Source: Lepus europaeus
Taxonomy: Eukaryota; Chordata; Mammalia; Lagomorpha; Leporidae
Reading direction: 5' to 3'
Assembly: GCF_033115175.1 (NCBI RefSeq)
Contig: NC_084844.1
Location: forward strand, 76,574,531 to 76,638,530
DNA: 64,000 nt
Position 1 is the first letter of the stretch. Every line of letters begins with the position of its first letter. The position numbers and the translations under genes were made by a program. A model generated the notes under the pieces. That model saw nothing but the letters and a program-made list of their open reading frames with translations, did no database searches and was not told the DNA's origin. Positions 1 to 11,749 of this stretch are shown piece after piece.

Positions 1-136
1 AGTATTTTCTTTTTCATGATTTACAGATCCTAGATCCCTATGGCTAGCAGTTTTTAAATGTTTTTAAGGGACCTTTGTTGTTTCTTATATTTCCCTGACA
101 TTTTGGAAGATAGGCTTCCCTTTTCCCCCAAGCTAA

Positions 137-238
137 GTACAGGTTTAACACCCTTAATTCTAAAACCCCAAATCCCAAATGCTCTGAGGTCACTCAAGAA
201 ATTTCAGATTTCAGAGCATTATGGATTTTCGGATTGGA
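137..238. mobile_element. Tigger-like DNA transposon remnant
   Basis: The left end reads CAGGTTTAACACCCTTAAT and the right part contains ATTTCAGATTTC and GGATTTTCGGATT. Both resemble the ends of a Tigger-type element beginning CAGGTTGAGTATCCCTTAT. The interior is almost entirely deleted, leaving about 100 bp. Family assignment is from memory of the consensus; strand is not assigned because the remnant is palindromic. Confidence 0.5.
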
Positions 239-239
239 G

Positions 240-2010
240 GAGGAAAAGAGGAAATCCAAACAGCCAACAGGCACATGAAAAATGTTCAGCATCACTAGCC
301 ATCAGAGAAATGCAAATCAGCACCACAATGAAGTTTCACCTCATTCTAGTTAGAATGGCTTACATACAGAAATCAACTAACAACAGATGCTGGTGAGGAT
401 GTGGGAGAAAAGGCACACTTATCCACTGTTAGTGGGAATGCAAGCTGGTAAAGCTACTATGGAAGTCTGTCTGGAGATTCCTCAGAAACCTGAATATAGC
501 CCTACCAGATGATCCAGCCATACTACTCCTTGGAATTTACACAAAGGAAATTAAATTGACAAATAAAAGAGCTATCTGCCCCTAAGTGTTTGTTGCAGCT
601 CAATTCACAATAGCTAAGACATGGAATCAACCAAAATGTCCATCAACAGAAGACTGGATAAAGAATTATGGGATATGTACTCTATAGAATACTACACAGC
701 AGTTAAAATGAAGTATGGTCATTAGCAACAAAATGGAGGAATCTGGAAAACATCATGCTGAGTGAAATTAGCCAGTACCAAAGGGATAAATTTCATATAT
801 TCTCCCTGATCTGTGACAGCTAACTGGGCACTTGAAATGAAACCTGTAGAAGTGAAGTGGACACTATGAGAAACAATGACTTGATCAGCCCTTGTCCTGA
901 CTCTTGAGGAACAGCTTAGTATTTTATTTTTAGTATTTTCTTGTTCTACTTAATACCATTGGTTGAACTCTTTAATTAACACACAGTTATTCTTAGGTGT
1001 TTAACTGAAAATTAATCCCTGCTAAAAATAAGAGTGGGAATAAGAGAGGGAGGAAATATACAGTTCTGCACACACTCACTCAGTCTTACCCCTAATGGTA
1101 GAGCTAGAAACTTGCCATGGGGCTCCAAATACCATTATTTTGGCATGTACCAATGCCATTTTATTAGTAAAGTGATCAATTAAGTTCATAACTGTTCATA
1201 AAGATAGTATTATTAAGTGTCAAATGGATCACATAAAGAAGACCAAGTGCTAATAATAATTGATATAATTAAAAAGGAGAGAATGACCCAACATAGGAAG
1301 CAAGATGCACAGCAGACTCATAGAATGGCAGTTGTCCTAAACAGCTCTCTGGACTCAGAATCAGCCCTTACGGCATTCGAATCTGGCTAAAATGCCCATG
1401 AGAGTATTTCAGGCATGGAAAGCCAAGACACTGTGGCAAAAAAAAAAATGACCTAAATGAAAGATCTCTGTGAGTGAGATCCCAGCAGAAAGAATGGGCC
1501 ATCAAAGAAGGAGGTATCTTTCCCTGAAGGGAGGAGAGAATTTCCACATTGATTATGGTCTTGTCTAAATAAGGTCAGAGTTTGTGAATTCAAGAGGCTT
1601 CCATAGCTTGGCTGCTCATGACAAGAGCCTCGGGTGATTACTGACATCATGAATATTAGTGTCAATTGCTAATAACAGGAGTCACTGTGCACTTACTCCC
1701 TATGTAGGATCTCTGTCCTTAATGAGTTGTATTATGAGAATTAATGGCAAAACTAGTCTTCAAAAAGTACTTCATATTTTGTGTGTCTGTGTGGGTGCAA
1801 ACTGTTGAAATCTTTACTTAGTATATACTAAGTTGATCTGCTGTATATAAAAATAATTAAAAATGAATCTTAATGAAGAATGGGATGGAAGAAGTAGTAG
1901 GAGATGGGATGGTTTGTGGGTAGGAGGGTTCTTATGGGGGGAAAACCACTATAATACAAAAGTTGTACTTTCAAACTTATATTTATTAAATAAAAGTTTT
2001 CATTAAAAAG
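240..2010 (+). mobile_element. 5'-truncated L1, end of ORF2 plus 3'UTR
   Basis: Positions 260-830 match the conserved C-terminal ORF2 region of mammalian L1 (the stretches around CAGAGAAATGCAAATCAG, CAACAGATGCTGGTGAGGAT and CATGCTGAGTGAAATTAGCC). They are followed by a lagomorph 3'UTR ending near ATTAAATAAAAGTTTTCATT and a short A-rich tail. Stops and indels interrupt the ORF2 frame, so the element is dead. The same 3'UTR recurs inverted at 47.8-48.8 kb. Confidence 0.88.
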
Positions 2011-5000
2011 TAACATTTCTTTATTGGTTCAGTCTCCATTAAAAATGTACCTTACTAATGGAACTGTCATAAGAAAAAGGAAAGTGGGAGTCAAGTGTGA
2101 AAACTTTCTGTTCAGGTTTCATATTTTATCTGCAACTGTTAATATTATGACTTAATATTAGTATGAAATCTGGTGGCATTCTCAGTGAAGTGTCCATTTC
2201 AGACCATAGTGCACAATCAGGCAAACATGTGAACAGTTGACTGAGATGTTACTACTAACAGTGACCCCAAGTTTAGTGTTAACATGTCTTTCCACTGTAG
2301 TGGTCACCATGCTGATTGTGTTGACCAATTTTAATGTTGCAAACATGGAATGAAAGACACAGATAGCATTGCTTTTAAGAGATTTGTCTTAACTATGAGA
2401 CCCTGAATAAAGTGGAATCCTGATTGTTGAATGAGCTTACTGATTGAATTTGCACAGTACCTTCAACTGACTCCATTGTTGGGGATACAGTGTTCTTTGG
2501 CAAGACATGGATTTTTCTGACCTTCTGTATGGAATGGGCAGTCGATGTTCTTGACCTTCGACTTCCTTTTCGTCTAAAACACTTTAGACAAGATCCTGGA
2601 ACAGTATGACAATAAAGACAGCTGTTGACATCCCAATGGTGGGAGACCACAGAGAAGTGTTTAATCATTGCAGTTCCTAATTTTCATCCCAGTTTTCACA
2701 TTCAATCATGCAGAACCATCTTCTAAATCACAGTTGGATGTTAGGCAGATCTTACACTTTGATGAACATTTCCTACCCAACAGTTTGCTAGTGTAGCTAA
2801 ATACCTTTGTTGAGATGAGAGAACAGGGACTTGTGCTTGATGATTCAGATCTTAGAGAGAAGCTGCTTGTACCTGAAAAGTTTCAGAGTCCTCCCACCCC
2901 CCCACTCCACCCCACAACCAGCATGTGTCTAAGTTCCCTGTTTTGAGATGTGGAAATATTTATATGGCCCGTGTTGTGTTGTGTTTGAGCTCAAGTGATT
3001 AAGAACAAATGAATCTACATCAAGCCTGATTGTCTGAAATTCTTCAATTTTCACATGCCTGGAAGCACAAGCTGACCACCTGGTAGTGATCGAATGCAGG
3101 GAGGATAACTGACCACAGAGGAGAGGATAGAAATTATTCTCCTTCCTTTTGATATGTAGGAAGCTTTACAGCTCATGGACAATCTCGGTCAATCTTATGT
3201 TCCTCACATAGCCCCAAGCTATAGGCAGATCAGAGCCCCTTTCATGTGATTTACTATGAAGCAAATTGAAAATTAGGCATTGTCTGTGAGTTGTCCACAT
3301 TCATAACACTGACAAGTCATGGATCTAGGACAATCTCATCATTGGTTCCCTAAAGGATAGAGGACCATGAATATCTCCACTAGAACCCTGGACTAAGAAC
3401 TCTAAGTGGCTTTCTGACCTCTTCCAGGGCAGGATTTCCTCGGGAACAGTCTTACTCAGGGCAAAGCCCTGGAGACAAGAGAAATCATGACTCAGATGCC
3501 TTCCTGACTTAAAATAGGTTTCTATTTTAAGTTTCTAACAGGTTTCTATTCCTGACTTAAAATATGACACTTTCCTCCAGGACATCCTCTCTGAGGGTCT
3601 GGAGAAACCCAAACTTATGCCCATCATGGCCCAGCATCTTCACACTATTACTGGCTCAGCCTTCTCCATGGCCAGATGTCCCCACAGGGCCAGTGGTGTA
3701 TTTGGTTTTAAAGCTGGGTCAAAACTCAGGACATCCCAGAGACACTGCCATGTGAGGGTGAGCCAAGCATTGACTTCTCTGCCGTGGCCAATGCTACATG
3801 AACACTGAACAGAAATTCACCCAAAATGGGGCCATTCCATTGTTGTGGTGCTGGGGGATGGGGAATTTGTGATCAGATTGTTGAAGGGAATTCATGTGGC
3901 TCTCTCGGTACTGAACTGGTTAATACTGGGGAGGTTCATTAGAACATAAGGCCAACTCCTCTTCCTGTGTCTCTTCTGTGTGACTCTGCTTGCTCTTCTA
4001 ATTTTCCATGATGATAGGACACAATATGGACACTTGATATGGGTATCAGATCTTTGAAACCTGGGCTTGAGAATACTGAGCTTATGGGTCTTTCTTTATA
4101 GTTTACCTGTCTCATGTGTATTTTTTAATGTCACAAAAAAACCTAATACTCATCTTTCATAGAAAGTGGCTGAGCAGTCTAAAATCTCTGTCTGATAAAA
4201 AGACAGTGTCTGTACCAACTCTGTGTGCCCACCTTCATGCCCATGACTTCCCTCACCAAAACCCAGTCCCTAGGAACTCTTCTCCTCTCACTAGACCCTT
4301 CAGGGACAGCATATACAGTTCCCTCTCCCACTGGTGAGGCTCATCCACCATCATACTTGCCCCATACAACCTGTGATTCAGGACCCTCTTCTCTCTGTCT
4401 TCAGATGTCTGTCCCAGTGACCAACAGCACTGTCCCTCCTTCCTGTGTTCCTGACAACCCCCAAACAATGGGTTTCATGTGCTTATTCACCCCATGGAAA
4501 CCCTCCCTGAAATCCCACTCTCTTTCCAATGTGATAAAAATTATTTGGATACAAACTGTTCTTACAGTCTTGGTCTCAGATGGTGAACTCTACAGACAGA
4601 AGAGATTGGCTTCAAAGTTCCTTTTTGTGTGATGTCTATGTGTTTGGTCTTAATTTTACCTGACCTGATGACAGTAGTGTGAGTTTCTTTCATTCATTCT
4701 CTGAATAAGTAGTGAACAAACTCAACATTAGGAATACTGTACTTTTCAAAATTTAGGAAATATTTTGAAACAACAAACTTAATAGCAGCATCAAAAGTAG
4801 AAATTGAGTAATACAAATGACAAATGCGTTTAGAAATCTGTAGACAGCCTGGAATGGGGGAAATGAAAGTTCATGAGGAAAGTGTATTAAGCAAAAGTTA
4901 AGTGGCCCATTGGAAGAAACATCATTGTGAAAGTCAGTGTGAACCTACCTGTTGGACAGCAGTTGAGATTTCCCATCTTGGACCACTCTGGATATGACGA

Positions 5001-5275
5001 TACGCACGTTACCACTGCACTCAAGTTTGAACCTTTCAGCTCAAGAGAGTGACGGTTGGAATGGCAGGATGATGTCATTCACCATGTTACCATGGTGACA
5101 GGACACCATGAAATTTTTAAAGTGAGCCATACCAGACTTTAGGTGATGCTGTGCTGCTGTCTACATAAATATTTTTGTGTCCAAGCATGTTTTTTTAGAG
5201 TCCAAGTTTTGTTTCCTAAACTGACTCCAAGACAGACATGTTATCATTCTCTTCTTGTGAAGGAAGTTGAATGAC
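2011..5275. other. No recognised feature
   Basis: Unique-looking, moderately AT-rich DNA. Open frames exist (the longest is 135 codons at 4225-4632 on the plus strand; another of 91 codons lies at 2393-2668 on the minus strand) but none resembles a protein I know or sits between splice signals. Around 3505-3565 a short local duplication of TTTCTATT/ACTTAAAATA units is visible. I see no SINE or L1 here. Confidence 0.4.
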
Positions 5276-5279
5276 TTAA

Positions 5280-5885
5280 AGGACCATTACAGTTGATGGT
5301 TAACAGTTTTAACGTGAGGCACATGTACTGAATCATGTCATCTGCAAACATGGCTATTTTGATTTTCTCTTTTATGGGTTGTGAAGCTCATTGTTTCTTT
5401 AATTCTGTAATTGCTCATGCTAATACTTTAAACACTATATCAAGTAAGAGTGGTAAAAATTGGCCATCCTATTCTTGTTCTAGATCTGACAGAAAATGCT
5501 TTCAAGTTTTATGAATTCAGTATGATACTTGTTGTTTTGTCATATGCATATATGTATACACACTTGTAGCTGTATCATTTTGAGAAATTCTCCTTGTATA
5601 ACTAATTTTTGAGAGTTTTTATAAAGAATGAATGCTGAATCATAGCATATGATTTCCCTGCATCTATTGAAATGATATTGTGTTAGTTCTTCATTCTGTG
5701 TCTGATCTTTTTGATGTAGCATTGGACTCAGTTTGCTAACATTTTGTTGAGAATTTCTATTTCTGTGTATATCAGGAAAATTGGTCTAAGTTTACTTTTC
5801 ATGTTATGTCTTTGTTTGGTTTTGGTGTCAGAGTAACACTGGCCTCATAAAAAGAATTTAGCAGAATACTCTGCCTTGAAAACAG
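5280..5885 (-). mobile_element. L1 ORF2 fragment (reverse transcriptase region)
   Basis: The minus strand encodes diverged L1 ORF2 sequence. On the plus strand this is visible as the typical inverted RT-domain text, for example CATGTACTGAATCATGTCAT, TGGCCATCCTATTCTTGTTC and GTTTGGTTTTGGTGTCAGAG. It is an internal fragment with neither end of an L1, with many stops. Confidence 0.8.
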
Positions 5886-5890
5886 TAATT

Positions 5891-6132
5891 TCATGGCTGG
5901 TGCAGTAGGCTGAGCTGGTCCATGTCCAGCTGCACTTCTGACTAAGCTCTCTGCTTATGGGCTGGGAAAGCCACTGATGATGGCCCAAGTGCTCAGACCC
6001 CTGCACCCACATGGGAGACCCTGAGGAAGCTCAGGTTCCTGCCTTTGGAACCAGCAGACGGAATACCGTTCTCTGTCTTTTCTTCTCTCTGTAATGCTAC
6101 CTCTCAAATAAATAAATCTTTTAAAAAAAATC
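5891..6132 (+). mobile_element. CSINE, degraded
   Basis: The body contains GATGGCCCAAGTGCTCAG and CACATGGGAGACC and ends CTCAAATAAATAAATCTTTT plus poly(A). AACAGTAAT occurs just before it and about 20 bp after the tail, a possible target-site duplication. Confidence 0.85.
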
Positions 6133-6215
6133 CTAAAAAACTGAGCCTGAACAGTAATCCCTTTGATTTTGATTCAACATCATATATTTTGTGTATCTTA
6201 AGGAGAAAAATTTAT

Positions 6216-6261
6216 AAATATATATATATATGTATTATATATATATATATATATATATATA
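6216..6261. repeat. (TA)n microsatellite
   Basis: An alternating AT run of about 45 bp, slightly interrupted by TGTATTATA, directly abuts the poly(T) side of the next CSINE. Confidence 0.95.
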
Positions 6262-6305
6262 AAGATTTCTTTATTTGAAAGGCACGGCTATGAACAGAGA
6301 GGGAG

Positions 6306-6349
<44 letters not shown>

Positions 6350-6418
6350 AACCTTCTATCCATTGGGTAATGCCACCAGAAAATGAACCAGCGGATTCAA
6401 GACCAATTCTCCCACCCT
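6262..6418 (-). mobile_element. CSINE, truncated, minus strand
   Basis: It starts AAAGATTTCTTTATTTGAAAG, continues through an expanded (GA)n run at 6310-6344 and loses similarity near 6418, so the 5' half of the SINE is missing. Confidence 0.8.
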
Positions 6419-7029
6419 TCCTTCCTTTCTCTCTCTTTTTCTCTCTCTCTCTTTCTCCTGAGATTTAAAACAGTTTTGAGATCCATAGAGTACGTGGAGA
6501 AATGGTAGTCATAATAGGAATATTTACTTTTCTGTTATTAGATGCTAATTTAAATTAGGTAGTTCTACTTACAATTGTCTTTATAATTAGTCTTTTTTTC
6601 TATTTAGTTACAGAATCATGAATGAATTTTTCTCATAAATTTTATTGTACTATTCTGGTGTATGTGTAATGTTATGTACTCACTAATTTGATGAGTTAAT
6701 GTCTTAAATTTCAATTTTATTAAATTTGCTGTATCATTTTCCATTCTCTTCCTTTGAGTCATTTTTGATGTTTAGTATGGCCACTGACAGAAGTGATGAT
6801 ATAAGGACACACAAGTTTGGCACATCATCCTTGTGTAATGCACAAAATAAAGTTTTGGTCATTAAAGTATCAGAAATAATGCCTTTTATTTACTAAGAAT
6901 AAGGAAGTGCAAATGTTTAATGATTTTAGGTGTTTAAGGAATAAATATATTCTGTTCCTATAGGACTAAGGGTCTTTTATTCTTCCATTGGAACCAATAT
7001 TTTAAATATATTGAGTAAAATGCTCATAA

Positions 7030-7171
7030 AAATGATGGCTTTATTGAGGACTTACATTGTACTACATACTACACTAAGCACTTTATATACATTTATGTCC
7101 TTTATTCTTCCTAATTCCATTTTGTCATATAAACTACTAGTTGTCTTAATTTTGGAGAAATTGAAGAAAAC
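7030..7171 (+). mobile_element. MIR remnant
   Basis: The text ATTGAGGACTTACATTGTAC...CACTAAGCACTTTATATACA matches the MIR core (TATTGAGCACCTACTATGTG...GCTAAGCACTTTACATACA). It is interrupted on the right by a CSINE. Confidence 0.7.
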
Positions 7172-7462
7172 CTATTTTTAAAATTTTATTAGAGAGGCAT
7201 TCAGAGAAAGAGACAGAGAAAGCCCCTTTCCACTGGTTCACTCTCAAAATGCCCACAGAAGCCAGAGACCAGGAACTCCATCCAGGTCTCCCACATGGGT
7301 GGCAAGTATATAACCACTTCAGCCATCACCTGTTGTGTCCCAGGGTGTGCACCAACACAAAATTGTAAGTGAGAATGGACCTAGGACCCAAACCCACCAC
7401 TTTTTTATGAGATGCAGATATCCCAACCTATGTCTCAACTGCTAGGCCAAATGTTCTCCTCA
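7172..7462 (-). mobile_element. CSINE, old, minus strand
   Basis: It carries inverted SINE signatures (CTTTCCACTGGTTCACTC, CCAGGTCTCCCACATGGGTG) but is more diverged from the consensus than most copies in the window. It is inserted into the MIR just upstream. Confidence 0.75.
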
Positions 7463-7658
7463 AGCATGTGTTTAGATCCGTGTTGCCTGTGCCTTAGCTT
7501 TTAATCATGATGGTCCTGCATCCTGGTTTTTTAAACTGAATGTGACAGTTTAAGTTTATCATTTCTGTAATGTTTTTGCTTGGGGGTGCGGAAAAATCTT
7601 TAAAGTTGAACCAGGGATCATTTAAAGAATTTTTATGCTCCTTAAAATCTTAAACCAC

Positions 7659-7685
7659 TGTATGTGTATGTGTATGTGTATGTAT
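7659..7685. repeat. (TGTATG)n microsatellite
   Basis: Four to five copies of TGTATG-like hexamers. Confidence 0.9.
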
Positions 7686-7862
7686 CTGTTTTTGTATACA
7701 TCTGTACACCTATCCATCCATTGTCTATCTGTTTATCTGTCCTGGACATATTTGTATTATATTTCAGAATTTTCCACTTTTCATTTGTCATTCATTTCTT
7801 ATTTTCTCAGGATCAGAAATGATAATTTGTAAGATTTCAGTCTTTGAAATATATTGATATTG

Positions 7863-8170
7863 GGGGCCGGTGCTGTGGCCTGGAGTGCCTGCATCCCATA
7901 TGGGCACCGATTTGAGTCCTGGCTCCTCTGCTTCTGATTTAGCTCTCTGCTGTGGCCTGGGAAGGCAGTGGAGGATGTGCCAGGCCCTTGGGCCCCTGCA
8001 CACACGTGGGAGACCTGGAGGAGTCCCCTGGCTCCTGGCTTCGGATCTGGCCATTGCAACCAATTGGGGAATGAACCTTCAGGTGGAAGACTCTCTCTCT
8101 CTCTCTCTCTCTGCTTCTCCTCTCCTTGTGTAACTCTGAATTTTAAATAAATAAATCTTTAAAAAAAAAG
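7863..8170 (+). mobile_element. CSINE, full length
   Basis: It begins GGGGGCCGGTGCTGTGGC, has a tRNA-like promoter half, a (CT)n tract and an AATAAATAAATCTTT tail. It is flanked by GAAATATATTGATATTG before and GAAATAAATTGATACTG after, a convincing target-site duplication of about 16 bp. Confidence 0.93.
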
Positions 8171-8339
8171 AAATAAATTGATACTGACTGTGCCCATACC
8201 ACCCTGAATGCTGCTCCCAATCTTGTCTGAAATATATAGACACTTACTTTGTGGTCTAACATATGGTCTGTACTGCAGAATATCCCATATTCAATTGATT
8301 TATTTACATATTCTTATTTTGTTTGCTGATGTTTTCTTT

Positions 8340-8533
8340 CTTTTTTTTTTGACAGGCAGAGTTAGACAGTGAGAGAGAGAGAGAGACAGAGAGACAGAGA
8401 GAAAGTTCTTCCTTCCATTGCTTCACCTCCCAAATGGCTGCCACAGCCAGCACTCTGGGGCTGGTGCGCCATGCCGATCTGAAGTCAGGAGCCAGGTGCT
8501 TCCTCCTGGTTTCCCATGCGGGCGCAGGGCCCA
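8340..8533 (-). mobile_element. CSINE, 5'-truncated, minus strand
   Basis: It has a poly(T)-GACAGGCAGAGT start and SINE body up to CATGCGGGCGCAGGGCCC. A target-site duplication (TTGCTGATGTTTTCT / TTGCTGGTGTTTTCT) flanks it, so the missing 5' half was lost at insertion. Confidence 0.88.
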
Positions 8534-8556
8534 TTGCTGGTGTTTTCTATATACAG

Positions 8557-8672
8557 GGGGACTTGAAAAGTTTCTGGAAAAAGTGAATTAAAAGGTAATT
8601 CCATTGTAGTGCAAAAATGTTTAAATCCATCCATAGTTCTTCACATAGTATGAAGTTCTTGAAGACCCTGTA
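8557..8672. mobile_element. Palindromic MITE (mariner-like)
   Basis: The left end GGGACTTGAAAAGTTTCTGG and the reverse complement of the right end (AGGGTCTTCAAGAACTTCAT) form an imperfect terminal inverted repeat around an interior of about 75 bp. A related, SINE-interrupted copy lies at 33.86-34.31 kb. I recognise it as a short non-autonomous DNA transposon seen in several mammals, but cannot name the family with certainty. Confidence 0.6.
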
Positions 8673-10250
8673 TTCACACAGATCTGATCATTTATAGTGT
8701 TGGGCAGAGTTGTTGAAGAGTATAGTAGTCCATTTGTTAGTGACTTCCCAAACTATTTCTGAAAATACTTACTGATTGTCATACGTAGTGACTGAGGTCA
8801 TTGTTTCTTGTGTTTAACAGAGATATTCTTGAATGTCAGGAGCTATTAAGAGCAACAGCAATCACAACAACAAAACCCTAGTACTGGAAAACCAAGTGGC
8901 ACCATGTCTTTGTAGACTGTGCTGCCAGAGTCCTTAAACATTTGCTCAGGCTTGCACTCCTTCCTGCTGGGGAAGCTGTCTTCTCTGTTTCTTTCGATCA
9001 TGCCTATTCCTCTGAAAGGCACATGGCCTTCTGCCTTCTCCCACGTATATGAGTCCTTTTGAATGTCCTAATTTCCCAAAGAAACTCTCACTAGTTTTTG
9101 CTCCGAGGCATTGGGTTGGTCTATTTTGTGTTTCACTTGTAATCTTTTGCCCCAGGCATCCCTGGGCTCTTAGTTTGCCTTGCAGTATGTTCCAGTAATG
9201 CCTGATGCTTTCTTCTAAGTTGCCTAAACAAAGAGAAATGCCTTTTTGGCTACTCCTTCAGATTGCCCCTGAACAGGTTCAAGCAGATGTGCACAACAAC
9301 TTACAAAATGATCTGCTGTGCTCTATCTGGATCCAGGTACCAGAATCCCAAGCTGGGTGTGTGAACTTCCCTCTTGAATACTGCTACAGCCAAGGTAGAG
9401 GGTGAGCTAAGGGCAAGTCAAAAATGCCACAGAATTTCCAAGTTCTCTTTTTCTTGATTCTATATTCATTAGACTTTTGCAAATCTTTGACTGTGTCTCA
9501 GAGTTTTGACACAGTTTGCTTGATTAATTGCTTGTCTTTCAGTGTTTCTATGGGAGGACAAGTACTTGGAGTTTCATACTCTGCCTTTTTGCTGATGTCA
9601 GCCTGCTGTCTTTTTTTAAAAAAACTAATTCTGTTTATGATTTAAAAGGAATTACAAGATGTCTTCTAAAATTAAAATGGCCTACCCAAAAGTGTTTTTT
9701 ATTTAAAATAGTTCACTATATTTCTGTTTTAAATCTGACCTTTCTTCATCTAAAAGAGGAAAATTTAAAATGTTAGACAACTCATTATGAACACTAAGAT
9801 ATTAGAATGCAGATAAACTAATAACACTCAATGGGAAATTACAAAATTCACAAATTTCACATCTTGACCTTAGCACTGACTCTTAAAATCTAATGGGTAC
9901 TGCTGAAATTTTAGCATAAATAGTTAGCCTGTGAAGGTTTACGGTTACTCTGATTCCTGAAATGAGGTGATGTCCCTCTTTTCGCTACTGGTGTGTTTAT
10001 GTCATCAAAAGAATATACTTTTCTCATAGATTTCTCAAAGTCATTCACTTTATTAGGGATTTTATTATTTTTTCTCATACAAAACAAAACTATTTTAATA
10101 CCTTTAAATTCCAAATTATTCTTTAAAATCATTCATGAAAAAGATTCTCAAGTCAGAATTAACACCTCAATTAGTTAAGCATCAGGAAACTACATTACAC
10201 CTATTTAATGTGTAAAGAGACATTTTTTCACGTCATTTTCTTCTGATGTC
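8673..10250. other. No clear feature; may include NFYB retrocopy 3'UTR
   Basis: No SINE or L1 seen. The NFYB retrocopy runs leftward from 10.8 kb and its 3'UTR must enter this interval. I cannot place the boundary by eye because no obvious poly(T) start is visible. Confidence 0.35.
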
Positions 10251-10306
10251 TGTTCCAGAATCACAGACTCTTGCTTCTCTACACTTCCATCTATCATTTC
10301 TGCAGA

Positions 10307-10806
10307 TCATGAAAACTGAATTTGTTGAACACCAGAAAGCTGTTGATATGATGTTGTATAAACCATAACATTTTGTTGCTGACCATCTGCAGTTATTAAG
10401 CCAGCTGGTAACCGGTTAGTGAATGCCTCCTCTGTAAGCTCTGCTCTTAGTCCATCTGTAGCTGTGACTGCTCCACCAATTCCTTTGTCTCCTTTCATAG
10501 CCTCTCTGAATTTCTGAAGGTACAATTTCAGAGGTTCCACATAACTGTCAAAGCCCAAGGTGGACATGGCAAAGAGAATGTCTTCTCCATTGATTGTCCT
10601 CTGTTTCTCTTGATGGCACCTTTCACTGGCTTCAGATGCTATAAAGCTAAGAACTCACTTACACGTTGAACACATTCTTTGGCATCTGTTGCGATCTTTC
10701 CTGTTTGAGGTATGGCGTTCTTCATTATCCTAGCCACATTTGCAATTGGAAGGTATATTTCTTCTTGAGAAGCATCTGTGGTAGAACTGTCACCGTCCAT
10801 TGTCAC
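10307..10806 (-). pseudogene. NFYB: NFYB processed pseudogene
   Basis: NF-YB is the histone-fold subunit of the nuclear CCAAT-binding factor NF-Y. The minus strand reads its coding region without introns: start region TMDGDSSTTDASQ, then EIYLPIANVARIMKNAIPQ, then the C-terminal half from [17 protein letters not shown] to the natural end SGVQQIQFS and a stop. The parental gene has several introns, so this is a retrocopy. Damage includes loss of the first ATG (now GTG at 10804-10806), a frameshift with a stop near 10640-10655, loss of a residue in the KECVQECVSEF stretch, and a clean in-frame gap joining DASQ directly to the helix leading into IYLPIANV (about 35 residues missing). The gap could be an exon-skipped template. 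Only the last 86 codons (10307-10567) remain open. Not expected to make a functional protein. Confidence 0.93.
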
Positions 10807-11085
10807 GAAATACTGTCAGAACCTTGGTGTCAGTGGTGCTCAGAGCACCTTTTTAACAAGGTGTCTAATCTTTGCTCAATTCCAACCCGTGTTTAAAGCA
10901 TCTTGTTCTAGTACTTCGGGCGAGATAACAATTTGTGGGTGCTCTGTAATTCTTTGTTCTCCAAGACTACTGCTCCGTAAGCCCCTGCCTATCCTCCTGC
11001 CTCCCACCAGCGATGATCGAAACCTTACTGCAATCCCAAAGGCTTCCTTCCCAAGTCCAGGGACCACAAGCTACCAGACGGCTGC
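10807..11085 (-). other. Possible 5'UTR of the NFYB retrocopy
   Basis: Sequence directly upstream of the broken NFYB start on the minus strand, rising in GC towards 11.1 kb. A retrocopy of a CpG-promoter gene would carry such a leader. The assignment is by position only; I cannot align it to a known leader from memory. Confidence 0.3.
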
Positions 11086-11748
11086 ATTTTTTACGTGCAA
11101 ACCAGACTGCAGGACACCAACGCCATTCCTTCCTCCCAGGGACCTCGCTGCCTCCCCACGCAGGTGCGCGGGGTGGCCTGAGGCCCCACGGCCGAGCCGA
11201 GCCTGCCTACCTGTCAGCCCCACTCGTGCTGCGCGGACCCCCGATGGCCCAGCCAGCCCGGACCGGCACCCAGTGCCCATCTCCCGCCCACCGCGCGGGG
11301 CTGGAGTGCGCGGATGGACAAAGCGGCCGGACTTGGCCAGGCCCCCGCGGACCCATGAGCCGGCGGGCGGGGAGTGCTCCGCAGGGCCCGTGCGGCTGCA
11401 GAAGCCGAGGGGGCAGGGTCTGGGCGGTGGCGGACCGTGTCTCCGCTAGCCGGCCTACTCCCCGCACAAAATGGAGCCGGCCCAGGGCGCCACCAAGAGG
11501 GACCCCGACCGTGCCCCGCTGGCAGCCTTCTTTGGCCTGGGCCTGGGAGTTCAAGGGTGGTGAGTGGGAGGCGGCCTGGCCCGCGTACGGTGCTCCTCGT
11601 TCGGCGCACGAAGAGCCGCGCTGTGGCCTCGCAGGGCAGGCGCCTGCCAGGCCCAGGCCCAGGCCCAGGTCCGGGCGGGCGGGTGGGAGGGTAGTGCCCA
11701 GGCCAGGGCGGCATTGGCGGCGGGGATGGTGCTGGGACGGTTTTAACT
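11086..11748. promoter_or_regulatory. GC/CpG-rich block (CpG-island-like)
   Basis: About 660 bp of very GC-rich DNA with abundant CpG, GGGCGG-type boxes and short repeats (GCCCAG x3 near 11655-11672). It stops abruptly at 11750 where AT-rich DNA resumes. On the plus strand an ATG at 11471 opens a 30-codon frame ending at a good donor-like GTGAGT (11561-11566), so a first exon is possible. Long overlapping frames on both strands are what GC-rich DNA produces by chance. It may be a real island, or GC-rich leader or flank belonging with the NFYB retrocopy. Confidence 0.5.
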
Positions 11749-11749
11749 A

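Noticed and set aside
4225-4632. 135-codon ORF
   Set aside because: Low-information composition, no recognisable domain, no splice or promoter context, and overlapped by frames on the other strand.
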